This document shows, piece by piece, positions 17,949 through 26,583 of a stretch of 64,000 nucleotides of DNA; position 1 is the first letter of the stretch, and every line of letters starts with the position of its first letter. The notes below the pieces were generated by a model. That model did not search any database. It was given only the letters and a program-made list of their open reading frames with translations, and was not told the DNA's origin. The translations under genes and the position numbers were made by a program. This stretch comes from Chlorobiota bacterium (GTDB taxonomy: Bacteria; Bacteroidota; Ignavibacteria; OLB7), in assembly GCA_016700335.1 (NCBI GenBank), contig CP065014.1, positions 1,463,001-1,527,000 of the forward strand, in the 5' to 3' direction.

Positions 17949-19042
17949 TTAAACATTGAATCTGAAAAACAGAACATCCCCATCTTTTACAATGTATTCT
18001 TTTCCTTCAATTCTATATAGTCCTTTTTCTTTTACTGCTTGTTCACTTCCTAGTCTTTTTAAATCATCGAAACTTTGTGTTTCAGCTCTTATAAATCCCT
18101 TTTGAAAATCTGAATGGATTACGCCAGCTGCTTCTGGAGCAGTAGATCCAGCCCTTAAAGTCCAAGCTCTACATTCCTTTACTCCAGCAGTAAAGTATGT
18201 GATTAGTCCTAAAAGATCATAACCTTTTCTAATTATTCCATTTAGTCCTGATTCCTTTAAGCCCAATGATTCAAGAAAATCTTTACGTTCATTAGAGTCT
18301 AATTCAGCAATTTCAGATTCTATTTTTGCACAAACAGGAACTACAGCAAAACCCCTTTCATCTGCTAATTTTTTACTGCATCTATATACTTATTTCCATT
18401 ATTAAGTCCATTTTCATCTGTATTAGCAATATACATAACTGGTTTATCGGTTAATAGAAAATAAGTTTTAATAAACTTATCTTCCTCTAAATTCCTCTCA
18501 AATAATTTTGCAAGTTTTCCTTCGCCAATATGTTTTAACAAACGTTCGGTTAATTCAATTTCAAACAAAACATCTTTATCATTTGTTTTAATCTTTTTCT
18601 TACAAGCTTCAATTTTTTTCTCAACACTTTCATAATCCTTAAGTAATAATTCAGTTTCAATTGTACTAATATCTCTTATTGGATCAATATTATCATCAAC
18701 ATGAATTACATTTTCCTCATCAAAACATCTAACAACATGAGCTATTGCATCTGTTGTTCTTACATGACCAAGGAATTGATTACCTAATCCTTCCCCTTGT
18801 GAAGCACCTCTAACCAAACCAGCAATATCAACAAATTCAATTGTTGTAGGAATTTCTTTTTGGGTTTGAAAGCAATTCGAAAGCCATTCTAATCTTTCAT
18901 CTGGTACTGGAACAACTCCAGTGTTTGGTTCTATTGTGCAAAAAGGATAATTTTCAGCAGCGATTCCTGCACAAGTTAAAGCATTAAATAAAGTGGACTT
19001 CCCAACGTTAGGAAGCCCAACAATTCCACAAGAAAAACCCAT
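17949..19042 (-). pseudogene. ychF: YchF/OLA1-type ATPase with an apparent one-base deletion
   Basis: The reading frame from ATG 19042 encodes the N-terminal 225 residues of YchF: P-loop GLPNVGKST (8-16), FVDIAGLVRGASQGEGLGN, and the NxxE-type specificity motif in IANTDEN that makes YchF an ATPase. It stops at TAG directly after a run of six A (18369-18374 as T on the plus strand). In another frame, translation continues without a break: LADERGFAVVPVCAKIESE, then GLKESGLNGIIRKGYDLLG, TYFTAGVKECRAWTLR, APEAAGVIHSDF and the usual end DGDVLFFRFNV at 17949. A seventh A would restore one protein of about 364 aa, the normal family length. Both halves are otherwise well preserved, so this is a recent lesion, a sequencing error in a homopolymer, or slippage-dependent expression. 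Confidence 0.88.
18369..18374 (-). other. Frameshift site in ychF (homopolymer of six)
   Basis: Six consecutive T on the plus strand (six A in the coding sense). Adding one A joins the two halves of YchF in frame and removes the TAG that ends the first half. Confidence 0.8.
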
Positions 19043-19195
19043 TTATTTAGTATTTAAATTAATTATAAATTACAAATTGAAAAAATTATTTCATAGAAGA
19101 AAATTCTATTTAAATTTTTTTCTTCCATAATATATTTATAAATATAACTCTATAGTTAAATATAAATAATATTATAAATAAACTTAAGATTTATA

Positions 19196-19897
19196 TTATT
19201 TTAAAAATAATTTATCTGCTCTAGCGTATTGTTTCAACAAAATAGATGCCCTATAACGTTCTTCTTTATATTCATCAAATAAAGAATCTAAAACCTCAAC
19301 AACAACATCTGCCCCAATTTCATCTAACCATTTTACTGGACCTTGCGGATAATTTGTACCAAATTTCATTGCTATATCTATATCTTCAGCAGATGCAATT
19401 CCATCTTGTATTGCAAATATTGATTCATTAATTATCATACATAAAATTCTAATCGAAACCAAACCAACTCTGTCTTCAACTAAATTAATTTTCTTATCAA
19501 ATATTTTACTAATAACATCTGTTTCTACATCAATAATTGCATTGTTATTTTGTAATGCCGAAGAAATCTCAAGGCTTTCAGTGTTTGTAAATATACTTGG
19601 AATAAATGAAACTCCAAATACATTACATTTTGAATTCAAGACAGATGAATATTTTGTTGCAGTTTTAGTTAAAGCATTACAAATAATAAGATTTAATTTA
19701 GTAAAGTGTTCTTTATATAAATCTAAAGTATAATTTGCAATAACGGCATTATCTGAAACAGTTAAATCTATTAATACATCATAATCACCATCTGGTAAAT
19801 CTAATGTATCAAAATATGGTAGAAACGTGAATTGGAAATTTTCATTAGATTTAAAAAAATCCAGACAATTATCTTCACCTATTAATAATATATTCAT
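19196..19897 (-). CDS. 3-hydroxyacyl-CoA dehydrogenase-like protein
   Basis: A 233-aa protein. Residues about 135-233 match the 3HCDH C-terminal helical domain (LVEDRVGLVSIRILCMIINESIF, DGIASAEDIDIAMKFGTNYPQGPVKWLDEIG), which forms the dimer and the substrate pocket in beta-oxidation dehydrogenases. The N-terminal half should be an NAD-binding Rossmann domain, but the usual GxGxxG loop is absent (MNILLIGEDNCLDF) and the domain is about 50 residues short. It may be a diverged or non-catalytic relative. A TATTTTTG at 19917-19924 (minus strand) is a plausible -7 element, giving a short leader. Family placement is good; activity is doubtful. Confidence 0.75.
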   Translation of the reverse strand: MNILLIGEDNCLDFFKSNENFQFTFLPYFDTLDLPDGDYDVLIDLTVSDNAVIANYTLDLYKEHFTKLNLIICNALTKTATKYSSVLNSKCNVFGVSFIPSIFTNTESLEISSALQNNNAIIDVETDVISKIFDKKINLVEDRVGLVSIRILCMIINESIFAIQDGIASAEDIDIAMKFGTNYPQGPVKWLDEIGADVVVEVLDSLFDEYKEERYRASILLKQYARADKLFLK

Positions 19898-19916
19898 ATT
19901 CTTAAATTGTAATTCG

Positions 19917-19924
19917 CAAAAATA
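19917..19924 (-). promoter_or_regulatory. Possible -7 promoter element for the 3HCDH-like gene
   Basis: Read on the minus strand this is TATTTTTG, a match to the Bacteroidota TAnnTTTG element, about 20 nt before the ATG at 19897. No convincing -33 TTG is seen. Confidence 0.4.
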
Positions 19925-20056
19925 TAATTTAATTGTTAATGTTTATAAATTATTGATTGAAGAATAAGTTTTGTTTATAATAATTTTATGTTAGAGCCAT
20001 TTATATTTCGATTGTATGTATCAATTTCTTAATGTTTAATAACAATCCTAAATGTT

Positions 20057-20064
20057 TATATTTG
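20057..20064 (+). promoter_or_regulatory. Possible -7 promoter element for the CDF transporter gene
   Basis: TATATTTG matches TAnnTTTG and lies 15 nt before the TTG start at 20080. The predicted transcript would begin only a few bases before that codon. This supports the TTG start, since there is no in-frame upstream ATG. Confidence 0.42.
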
Positions 20065-20079
20065 AAATAAAATATTCGT

Positions 20080-20958
20080 TTGGAAAAAGAAATTAAAATA
20101 GGAGTTAAATCCACATTGATTGGATTAATTGTAAATTCACTTTTAGCAGTTGTCAAAATTGTAAGTGGATTTTTCGGAAACTCTTACGCATTGATTGCTG
20201 ATGGAATAGAATCAACAGCAGATGTAGTTAATTCAATAATAGTTATTCGTGGTTTAAAAATTTCTCAAATACCTCAAGATGATAATCACCCTTATGGGCA
20301 TGGAAAAGCTGAACCAATTGCCGCGATGATTGTAAGCGTCTTTATGATTGGAGCAGCAATTATGATTATGGTTCAGAGTATATATGAAATTGTAACTCCT
20401 CACAGAAATCCTAAACCATTCACACTAGTAGTTTTAGCTGTAGTAATTATTGTTAAAGAATTTATGTTTAGGAAAGTGCTAAAAGTAAGTGATGATATTG
20501 ATAGTATTTCTGTAAAAACAGATGCATGGCATCATAGATCTGATGCTATGACTTCTGCAGCTGCTTTCATTGGAATTGGTATCGCTTTGTATGCAGGTAG
20601 TGGTTATGAAAATGCAGATGATTGGGCTGCCCTGTTTGCTGGGTTAGTAATAATGTACAATGCTTATTCTTTAACTAAAGATTCTATAGATGAGTTAATG
20701 GATTCTGCACCGCCTGCCGAATTTGAATTGCAAGTAAGGAATATTGCATTAAAAGTTCCTGGAGTGATCGATACAGATAAATGTTTGTTAAGAAAATCTG
20801 GATTTAAATATTTTATTGATTTGCATGTAGTTGTTGATGCTGAAATTTCTGTTCATGAAGGGCATAAAATTGGACATCAAGTTAAAGATAAAATTATAAC
20901 AACAAATCCTCGTTTTGCAGATGTTTTGGTTCATATAGAACCTTTTCAAAATCTTTAA
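20080..20958 (+). CDS. Cation diffusion facilitator transporter
   Basis: A 292-aa CDF protein that exports divalent metals such as Zn, Fe or Co by proton exchange. The first four to six helices carry the family signature ALIADGIESTADVVNSIIV, HPYGHGKAEP and the second metal-site motif AWHHRSDAMTSAAAF. A cytoplasmic C-terminal domain follows (VPGVIDTDKCLLRKSG, IDLHVVVDAEISVHEGH, VLVHIEP). The frame begins with TTG; no in-frame ATG fits better, as the next methionine would remove the first helix. The metal specificity is not evident: the helix 2 site reads DxxxD and the helix 5 site reads HxxxD, compatible with Zn. The UvrD-type helicase follows after 59 nt. Confidence 0.93.
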   Translation: MEKEIKIGVKSTLIGLIVNSLLAVVKIVSGFFGNSYALIADGIESTADVVNSIIVIRGLKISQIPQDDNHPYGHGKAEPIAAMIVSVFMIGAAIMIMVQSIYEIVTPHRNPKPFTLVVLAVVIIVKEFMFRKVLKVSDDIDSISVKTDAWHHRSDAMTSAAAFIGIGIALYAGSGYENADDWAALFAGLVIMYNAYSLTKDSIDELMDSAPPAEFELQVRNIALKVPGVIDTDKCLLRKSGFKYFIDLHVVVDAEISVHEGHKIGHQVKDKIITTNPRFADVLVHIEPFQNL

Positions 20959-21017
20959 ATTCAAGTTGCAATAACGGCATTTAAATTTATTGCCAACGAA
21001 ATACATATTCATTATAA

Positions 21018-23039
21018 ATGGAAGATTCAACAAATAAATCAGATAAGATTTTACCTTTAAAAAAAACACTTATACTCAGAAAAAGCAGTTTAGTTTCTGA
21101 TAAAATTTTAAACAAATTTGCAATTGACTATCCAAGTGAATTAAATGTTGCACAACTAGAAGTAGTAGAATCAATTTATGGTCCATTACTTGTAATTGCA
21201 GGTGCTGGAACTGGAAAAACTAGAACAATAGTTTACAGAGTTGCAAAAATGATTGAATCTGGTATGAATCCAGAGAATATTTTACTTTTGACATTTACCA
21301 GAAAATCTGCTCAAGAAATGATAAGAAGAGCTTCAACTTTAATTGGCACAGATGCTGAAAGAATTTGTGGTGGTACTTTTCATTCTTATGCAAATATGTT
21401 TCTTAGACAATTTTCTGCACATCTTGGTTACCAAAACTCATTTACAATTTTAGATCAAAGTGATAGTGAAGATGTAATCAATTTAATTAGAAATAGATTT
21501 GAATTAAATACTAAAAATAGAAGATTTCCAAGGAAGCAAACATTATTTGCGATGATTTCATCTTCTATTAACAGATTAAAAAATTTAGATGAAGTTTTAG
21601 ATGAAGATTATCATCAATATAAAAATGAATTAGAAAGTATTCAGATGATAGCAAAGGAATATATTAGATATAAAAAGGAAAAAAACATTATGGATTATGA
21701 TGATTTGCTTACAAACACCATACAACTTTTAGAGAAATTTCCTGAAGTAAGAAAAAATCAATCTAATATTTACAAATACATTTTAGTAGATGAATATCAG
21801 GATACAAATAAATTACAACATGCTATTGTATCATTATTAGGTAAAGAACATAAGAACGTTATGGTTGTTGGTGATGATGCTCAATCGATTTATAGTTTTA
21901 GGGGTGCTAATTTTAAAAATATTTTTGAATTCCCTGAAATATTTCCAGATACAAAAATCATAAAATTGGAAGAAAATTATAGATCTACTCAAACTATTTT
22001 AGATTGTACTAACAATATAATTCATTCAGCTTCAATCAAATACGAAAAGAATTTATTTACTAGAAAAATTGGTGGTGATTTACCTATGCTAATTTCAACT
22101 CCAAATGAGTTAATTCAGTCACAATTAATTGCTCAACAAGTATTAAAATTAAGAGAAGATGGATTGGAATTAAATGATATTGCAATCTTATTTAGATCTA
22201 GTTTTCATTCATTCGATTTAGAGGTTGAACTTAACAAATGTAATATTCCATACTTAAAGTATGGAGGCTTTAAATTTATTGAAACATCGCATGTAAAAGA
22301 TTTGATAGCTTATTTGAAAATAATATTTAATCCAAAAGATATAGTAAGTTGGAATAGAGTATTATTATTAATAAATGGTGTTGGACCAAGAACAGTAAAC
22401 AAAGTTGTTGAAGCTCTTGAATTGAATGAAATTAGCTTAAATGAACTCTCAATTGATAAAATAGTAAAATTAACAAATGAGAATGTCGGTTTATTGTTTG
22501 ATATCCTTTGTAAAATAAAAAATGATAAAACTTCAATTTTACAAAAGGTAAAAATTATTGTGGATTATTATTCCCCTATTATGAAGGCTAAATATGATGA
22601 TTATCAAAAAAGAATAAAAGATTTAACAGTTTTTGAAGATATAGCATCGAGATATAAGTCATTAAATTCTTTATTAACCGATATGGCATTAGATCCTCCA
22701 ACCCAGTCAGTGACAGAGTTTGATGATAAAAGTGAAAAAGAGAAGTTAATACTCTCAACAATACATTCTGCTAAAGGATTAGAATGGAATACTGTATTTG
22801 TTATATGGACTTTAGATGGGTACTTCCCTTCTTTTCATTCTGCAAAAAGTATTGAAGCAATGGAAGAAGAACGAAGATTGATGTATGTTGCTGCAACTAG
22901 AGCAAAAGAAAGATTAATATTCATTTATCCAACCAATATTTTTGAAAGAGAAAGTGGAACAGTTTTGTCGCAAGTCTCAAAATTTTTGTCAAATATTTCT
23001 GAAGAAATTCTTGAAAAATATACTGTGGAAGTTGAATAA
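21018..23039 (+). CDS. UvrD/Rep-family DNA helicase
   Basis: A 673-aa superfamily 1A helicase with all motifs in order: Q-motif region LNVAQLEVVES, Walker A AGAGTGKTRT (61-70), Ia LLTFTRKSAQEM, Walker B VDEYQDT, III GDDAQSIYSFRGA, IV IKLEENYRSTQTIL, V LSTIHSAKGLEWNTVFV and VI EERRLMYVAATRAKERL. It unwinds DNA 3' to 5' in repair or replication restart. Length is close to PcrA/UvrD (about 720), but there is no C-terminal RNA polymerase-binding Tudor-like extension that I can see. Which paralogue (UvrD, Rep, PcrA) it represents is not decided. Confidence 0.93.
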   Translation: MEDSTNKSDKILPLKKTLILRKSSLVSDKILNKFAIDYPSELNVAQLEVVESIYGPLLVIAGAGTGKTRTIVYRVAKMIESGMNPENILLLTFTRKSAQEMIRRASTLIGTDAERICGGTFHSYANMFLRQFSAHLGYQNSFTILDQSDSEDVINLIRNRFELNTKNRRFPRKQTLFAMISSSINRLKNLDEVLDEDYHQYKNELESIQMIAKEYIRYKKEKNIMDYDDLLTNTIQLLEKFPEVRKNQSNIYKYILVDEYQDTNKLQHAIVSLLGKEHKNVMVVGDDAQSIYSFRGANFKNIFEFPEIFPDTKIIKLEENYRSTQTILDCTNNIIHSASIKYEKNLFTRKIGGDLPMLISTPNELIQSQLIAQQVLKLREDGLELNDIAILFRSSFHSFDLEVELNKCNIPYLKYGGFKFIETSHVKDLIAYLKIIFNPKDIVSWNRVLLLINGVGPRTVNKVVEALELNEISLNELSIDKIVKLTNENVGLLFDILCKIKNDKTSILQKVKIIVDYYSPIMKAKYDDYQKRIKDLTVFEDIASRYKSLNSLLTDMALDPPTQSVTEFDDKSEKEKLILSTIHSAKGLEWNTVFVIWTLDGYFPSFHSAKSIEAMEEERRLMYVAATRAKERLIFIYPTNIFERESGTVLSQVSKFLSNISEEILEKYTVEVE

Positions 23040-23065
23040 TTCATTTCTAATTACATAATTATTCA

Positions 23066-23503
23066 TTAAAGTATCATTTCGATATGAGCAATATCATCTT
23101 CATAGTATGTAGCTGAATTAGTTTTAAAGCCCATTGATGTATAGAATTTTTCTAAATGATATTGAGCAGAAATTTTTATTAATTTATCTGGATATAAAGA
23201 TTTAGATTTATTAATTGCTTCGATCATCAATTGTTTACCTAATCCCTGTCCTCTAAAATCAATTTTAGTTGTAACTCTACCGATTGAACTTTCGTTGTAC
23301 TTTAACCCTGGTGGTAACAGTCTAAGATATGAGATTAAAATGTTGTCTTTAAAACCTAATAAATGTAGTGAATTAATATCATATCCATCTAAATCAAGAT
23401 ATGAGCAATTTTGTTCAACAACAAATATCATTGATCTAAGTTTTAATACTTCATATAATTCGTAATTAGTTAGTTCATCAAATTTTTTCCAAACAAAATT
23501 CAT
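23066..23503 (-). CDS. ElaA-like GNAT acetyltransferase
   Basis: A 145-aa GNAT protein. The N-terminus (WKKFDELTNYELYEVLKLRSMIFVVEQNCSYLDLDG) matches the ElaA family, and the acetyl-CoA-binding loop appears as RGQGLGKQLM after the beta4 strand (SSIGRVTTKIDF). The C-terminal FYTSMGFKTNSATYYEDDIAHIEM fits too. The substrate is unknown. The gene converges with the helicase gene (26 nt gap) and is separated by 66 nt from the MFS gene upstream. Confidence 0.85.
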   Translation of the reverse strand: MNFVWKKFDELTNYELYEVLKLRSMIFVVEQNCSYLDLDGYDINSLHLLGFKDNILISYLRLLPPGLKYNESSIGRVTTKIDFRGQGLGKQLMIEAINKSKSLYPDKLIKISAQYHLEKFYTSMGFKTNSATYYEDDIAHIEMIL

Positions 23504-23569
23504 TTTATATTTTTTTTGGTTTAATAATTTTAACTTAATAAATGAAAAAAATACTTGTAAATTAAATTA

Positions 23570-24790
23570 TTACTTTTCAATATAATCAAGATCTTTTTCA
23601 AAAGTTTCTTCTAAATGATAAAGTGAATAAATTGAAATTAAAATTGCTATAACTCCAATTGTGAAAATACTTGTTAATGAACCGAAATAATCTCTTGTAT
23701 ATTTAAATAATAAACTCATTGGAATTAATAAACCACGTACAAAATTAGGAGCTGAAGTTGTTACAGTGGCTCTAATGTTTGTACCAAACTGTTCAGTAGC
23801 TATTGTAACGAACACTGCCCAATAACCAACTGAAATACCAAAAAATAATACAATAGAATAAAAAGCAGTTAACGAAGTTTTTCCTAAAGTAAAATATAAA
23901 ATTAGCATTATAAATGAAAGTCCTAAAAAAATTGCAATAGCTTTTTTTCTACTTTTAAAATACTGGCTCAATACTCCACTCAAAAGGTCACCAATTGCAA
24001 TACCAATATAAGCGAACATTACAGAAGTTGGGGCAGATGGTTTTTCTAACATTCCCATTGCAGATCCAAATTCAGGAGATAATGTAACAAGAATTCCGAT
24101 AAAATACCAAGTTGGAGTAGCTATAAAAATTACATAGAGGAATTTTTTTAATTTAATTTTATCTTTTATTATTAATAAGAAATCACCTCTTTCGTGTTGT
24201 GTGTTTTTAACATTACTAAACATTCCGGATTCAATAACACCAACTCTTAACAAAAGTAAAGATAAACCTAATCCTCCACCAATAAAGTAGGAAGTCCTCC
24301 AATCAAATTTAGAACCAACAATTGCAGCTACAATTGCACCTGTTACCCCTACAGTAGCAATTAAAGTAGTTCCCCAACCTCTTGTTTCTTTTGGCATAAT
24401 TTCAGCAACCAAAGTAATTCCTGCACCTAACTCACCAGCTAAACCAACCCCTGCAATAAATCTTAATAAACCATATGTAGTTGTATCATGAACAAAACCA
24501 TTTGCTAGGTTTGCAAGAGAATAAGTAATAATCGAACCAAAAAGAACAGTTAACCTTCCTTTTTTATCTCCAATAATTCCCCAAATTAAACCACCTAATA
24601 ACATTCCAACCATTTGAATATTTAACAGATTTTCACCTATTACTTTTATATCATCACCTTTAAAGCCTAATGATGATAGACTAGGCGACCTTACAACTGC
24701 AAACAAAATTAAATCATAAATATCTACAAAATAACCAAGGGCTGCAACTAAAATTGGAAACACTATCTTTTGGTTATTTAATCCTTTCAT
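23570..24790 (-). CDS. MFS transporter
   Basis: A 406-aa protein with about 12 hydrophobic helices. The cytoplasmic loop 2-3 motif appears as GGLIWGIIGDKKGRLTVLFG, and TM4-5 contains RFIAGVGLAGELGAGITLVAEIMPKETRG, a pattern of the sugar/organic acid porter-like MFS families. The substrate cannot be assigned. No catabolic gene is adjacent on the same strand; the divergently transcribed lysine 6-transaminase lies 358 nt away, which leaves a lysine or amino acid link open but unproven. Confidence 0.88.
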   Translation of the reverse strand: MKGLNNQKIVFPILVAALGYFVDIYDLILFAVVRSPSLSSLGFKGDDIKVIGENLLNIQMVGMLLGGLIWGIIGDKKGRLTVLFGSIITYSLANLANGFVHDTTTYGLLRFIAGVGLAGELGAGITLVAEIMPKETRGWGTTLIATVGVTGAIVAAIVGSKFDWRTSYFIGGGLGLSLLLLRVGVIESGMFSNVKNTQHERGDFLLIIKDKIKLKKFLYVIFIATPTWYFIGILVTLSPEFGSAMGMLEKPSAPTSVMFAYIGIAIGDLLSGVLSQYFKSRKKAIAIFLGLSFIMLILYFTLGKTSLTAFYSIVLFFGISVGYWAVFVTIATEQFGTNIRATVTTSAPNFVRGLLIPMSLLFKYTRDYFGSLTSIFTIGVIAILISIYSLYHLEETFEKDLDYIEK

Positions 24791-24870
24791 GTGAAATTAA
24801 TTAAAAAAAAATTCGCGATTCAGAAAACTTTCTAAATAAAATTTTATAAAATTACTAGTTAAAAATACAT

Positions 24871-24878
24871 TAATTTTG
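24871..24878 (+). promoter_or_regulatory. Possible -7 promoter element for the leader ORF and lat
   Basis: TAATTTTG fits TAnnTTTG and lies 14 nt before the ATG of the small ORF at 24892, so transcription would start just upstream of the leader. There is no obvious -33 TTG. Confidence 0.4.
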
Positions 24879-24891
24879 TGAAACTATAATC

Positions 24892-25029
24892 ATGAGATTA
24901 AAAACACTAAATACAACTACTACTATCATTTCTTCTGGCACAATTAGGGGTGGCTCTTTTATGTCTTTAGTAATTTCGGCTAGCAAGTTACGTTCATGGA
25001 AGACATCTATTTCAAAAATCCCCATCTAA
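24892..25029 (+). CDS. Candidate leader peptide, Thr/Ile-rich
   Basis: A 45-codon frame, ATG 24892 to TAA 25029, in the 358-bp gap before lysine 6-transaminase. It encodes a run TLNTTTTIISSGTI near the start, with consecutive ACA-ACT-ACT-ACT-ATC-ATT codons, very like the Thr/Ile codon runs of thr operon leader peptides. It is preceded by a promoter-like TAATTTTG and followed by an attenuator-like hairpin at 25083-25103 with a T tract, 36 nt before the next gene. That arrangement is classical for ribosome-mediated attenuation. The puzzle is that the downstream gene concerns lysine, not threonine. It could be chance; there is no evidence of translation beyond layout. Confidence 0.4.
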   Translation: MRLKTLNTTTTIISSGTIRGGSFMSLVISASKLRSWKTSISKIPI

Positions 25030-25040
25030 TTTTATAAGAT

Positions 25041-25130
25041 TCGATTTTTTTTTGCAATTTACAAGTTTATTCGATAATTTTTGCAACTTACAAGTTTAGT
25101 TGCGATTTTTTTAATGTACAAATCATTTAA
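25041..25130 (+). repeat. 30-bp tandem repeat, about 2.5 copies
   Basis: Units begin at 25041 and 25071 with TCGAT followed by a T-rich stretch, then TTTGCAA, one variable base, and TTACAAGTTTA. A degraded third copy (GCGATTTTTTT, TGTACAA) starts near 25101. The repeat lies between the leader ORF and lat and creates alternative pairing partners for the hairpin described separately. Confidence 0.6.
25083..25112 (+). terminator. Attenuator-like hairpin with T tract
   Basis: GCAAC (25083-25087) pairs with GTTGC (25099-25103), extendable by two weaker pairs, and is followed by seven T (25106-25112). The stem is short and AT-rich flanks make it weak. The inner AACTT/AAGTT segment can form a competing hairpin. 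Confidence 0.45.
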
Positions 25131-25148
25131 TCAAATTAGTTTATATAC

Positions 25149-26504
25149 ATGGTTGATTCAATAATAATAGATAAATATAATAATATCTTACCAGAAGAAG
25201 TTCATTCTATTTTAGGCAAGTACATTCTTGCAGATGGATTTGATTTTGTTTTAGATTTACATAATAGTAAAGGTTCATATTTAATTGATGCAATTACTGG
25301 AAAAAAATATTTAGATTTTTTTACCTTTTTTGCATCAAACCCCTTAGGAATGAATCACTCAGAAATGGACAATGAAGAATTTATAAATAAGATAGGTAAA
25401 ATTGCTCTAAATAAACCATCTTGTTCAGATATTTATTCTATTGAAATGGCTGAATTTGTAGATACTTTTTTTAAAATTGCTGTTCCAAGTAATTTTAAAT
25501 ATTCTTTTTTTATAGAAGGTGGAGCATTAGCAAATGAGAATGCTTTGAAGATTGCTTTTGATTGGAAAGTTAGAAAGAATTTTTTAAAAGGTTATACTCA
25601 AGAAAAAGGTCATAAAGTAATTTCATTCGAGCATGCATTTCATGGTAGAAGTGGATATACACTGAGTTTAACAAATACTGATCCAGTTAAAACTAGGTAT
25701 TTTCCGAAATTTAATGATTGGATTCGAGTAAGTTCACCCTTTATCAAATTTCCTATAAATGAATTTTCACTCAAAGATTTAATTGAAAGAGAAAACTTCA
25801 CAATTAATCAAATTGTTAATTCCATAAATGAGTTTCCAGATGAGATTGCTTGTATTATTATTGAGCCAATACAAGCAGAAGGAGGAGATAACCATTTCAG
25901 ATCTGAATTTTTACAAAAGCTCAAAGATATATCATTGGAAAATGATATATTATTAATTTTTGATGAAGTCCAAACTGGATTAGGAATTACAGGTAATATG
26001 TGGGCATGTCAAACTTTTGGAGTAATGCCTGATATAGTTACTTTCGGAAAAAAAATGCAAGTTTGTGGTCTGTTTGCAACAGATAGAATTGATGATATTC
26101 CAGATAATGTTTTTCATACTTCAAGTAGAATTAACTCAACTTGGGGTGGAAATTTAGTAGATATGGTTCGAGCAACCAAATATTTACAAATAATTAGTAA
26201 ATATAATTTAGTTAAAAATTCAAGTATTATAGGTAAAGTGCTACTTGAAGAATTGTCTAAATTACAATTAGAATTCCCTGATATTGTTTCTAATGTTAGA
26301 GGAGTTGGCTTAATGTGTGCATTTGATTTCCCTTCAATTGATAAAAGGAATAGATTTAAAAGTTTATGTTATTCAAATGGTTTGATAATTTTAGGATGTG
26401 GTGAAAAATCAATTAGATTTAGAACTGCTTTAAATATAACTCTAGAAGACTTACTTTTTGGATTAAAATTAATTAAAAAATCTATAGTTGAACTTCAGAG
26501 TTGA
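25149..26504 (+). CDS. lat: L-lysine 6-transaminase
   Basis: A 451-aa class III PLP aminotransferase that matches lysine epsilon-aminotransferase throughout. The N-terminal DLHNSKGSYLIDAITGKKYLDFFTFFASNPLGMNH, FIEGGALANENALK, EHAFHGRSGYTLSLTNTDP, IIEPIQAEGGDNH, IFDEVQTGLGITG and TFGKKMQVCG (PLP lysine, K301) are hallmark segments. It transfers the 6-amino group of lysine to 2-oxoglutarate, giving allysine, which cyclises to piperideine-6-carboxylate and leads to 2-aminoadipate. The length is normal. It stands alone, 79 nt before an FG-GAP surface protein gene, and has a leader-like region upstream. Confidence 0.93.
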   Translation: MVDSIIIDKYNNILPEEVHSILGKYILADGFDFVLDLHNSKGSYLIDAITGKKYLDFFTFFASNPLGMNHSEMDNEEFINKIGKIALNKPSCSDIYSIEMAEFVDTFFKIAVPSNFKYSFFIEGGALANENALKIAFDWKVRKNFLKGYTQEKGHKVISFEHAFHGRSGYTLSLTNTDPVKTRYFPKFNDWIRVSSPFIKFPINEFSLKDLIERENFTINQIVNSINEFPDEIACIIIEPIQAEGGDNHFRSEFLQKLKDISLENDILLIFDEVQTGLGITGNMWACQTFGVMPDIVTFGKKMQVCGLFATDRIDDIPDNVFHTSSRINSTWGGNLVDMVRATKYLQIISKYNLVKNSSIIGKVLLEELSKLQLEFPDIVSNVRGVGLMCAFDFPSIDKRNRFKSLCYSNGLIILGCGEKSIRFRTALNITLEDLLFGLKLIKKSIVELQS

Positions 26505-26531
26505 TGAAAGTAATACTTATTTTATTTTAGT

Positions 26532-26565
26532 ATGCCATTTTACGATATTGTACGTATAATGGCAT
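26532..26565 (+). repeat. Long inverted repeat before the FG-GAP gene
   Basis: ATGCCATT (26532-26539) pairs with AATGGCAT (26558-26565). After one mismatch the inner TACG (26541-26544) pairs with CGTA (26553-26556), leaving an 8-nt loop. There is no T tract after it, so it is more likely an operator or an mRNA leader structure than a terminator. Confidence 0.5.
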
Positions 26566-26583
26566 TACCTAATATTTGAAAAA

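Noticed and set aside
17949..18266. A separate small gene for the C-terminal part of YchF
   Set aside because: The in-frame sequence continues upstream of this frame's start codon without a stop up to the homopolymer, so it is the second half of ychF, not an independent gene.
20959..21017. Terminator between the CDF and helicase genes
   Set aside because: GGCA/TGCC can pair but there is no T tract and the stem is only four pairs.
25041..25130. CRISPR array
   Set aside because: The 30-bp units are directly adjacent without spacers, and there are only two and a half copies and no cas genes.
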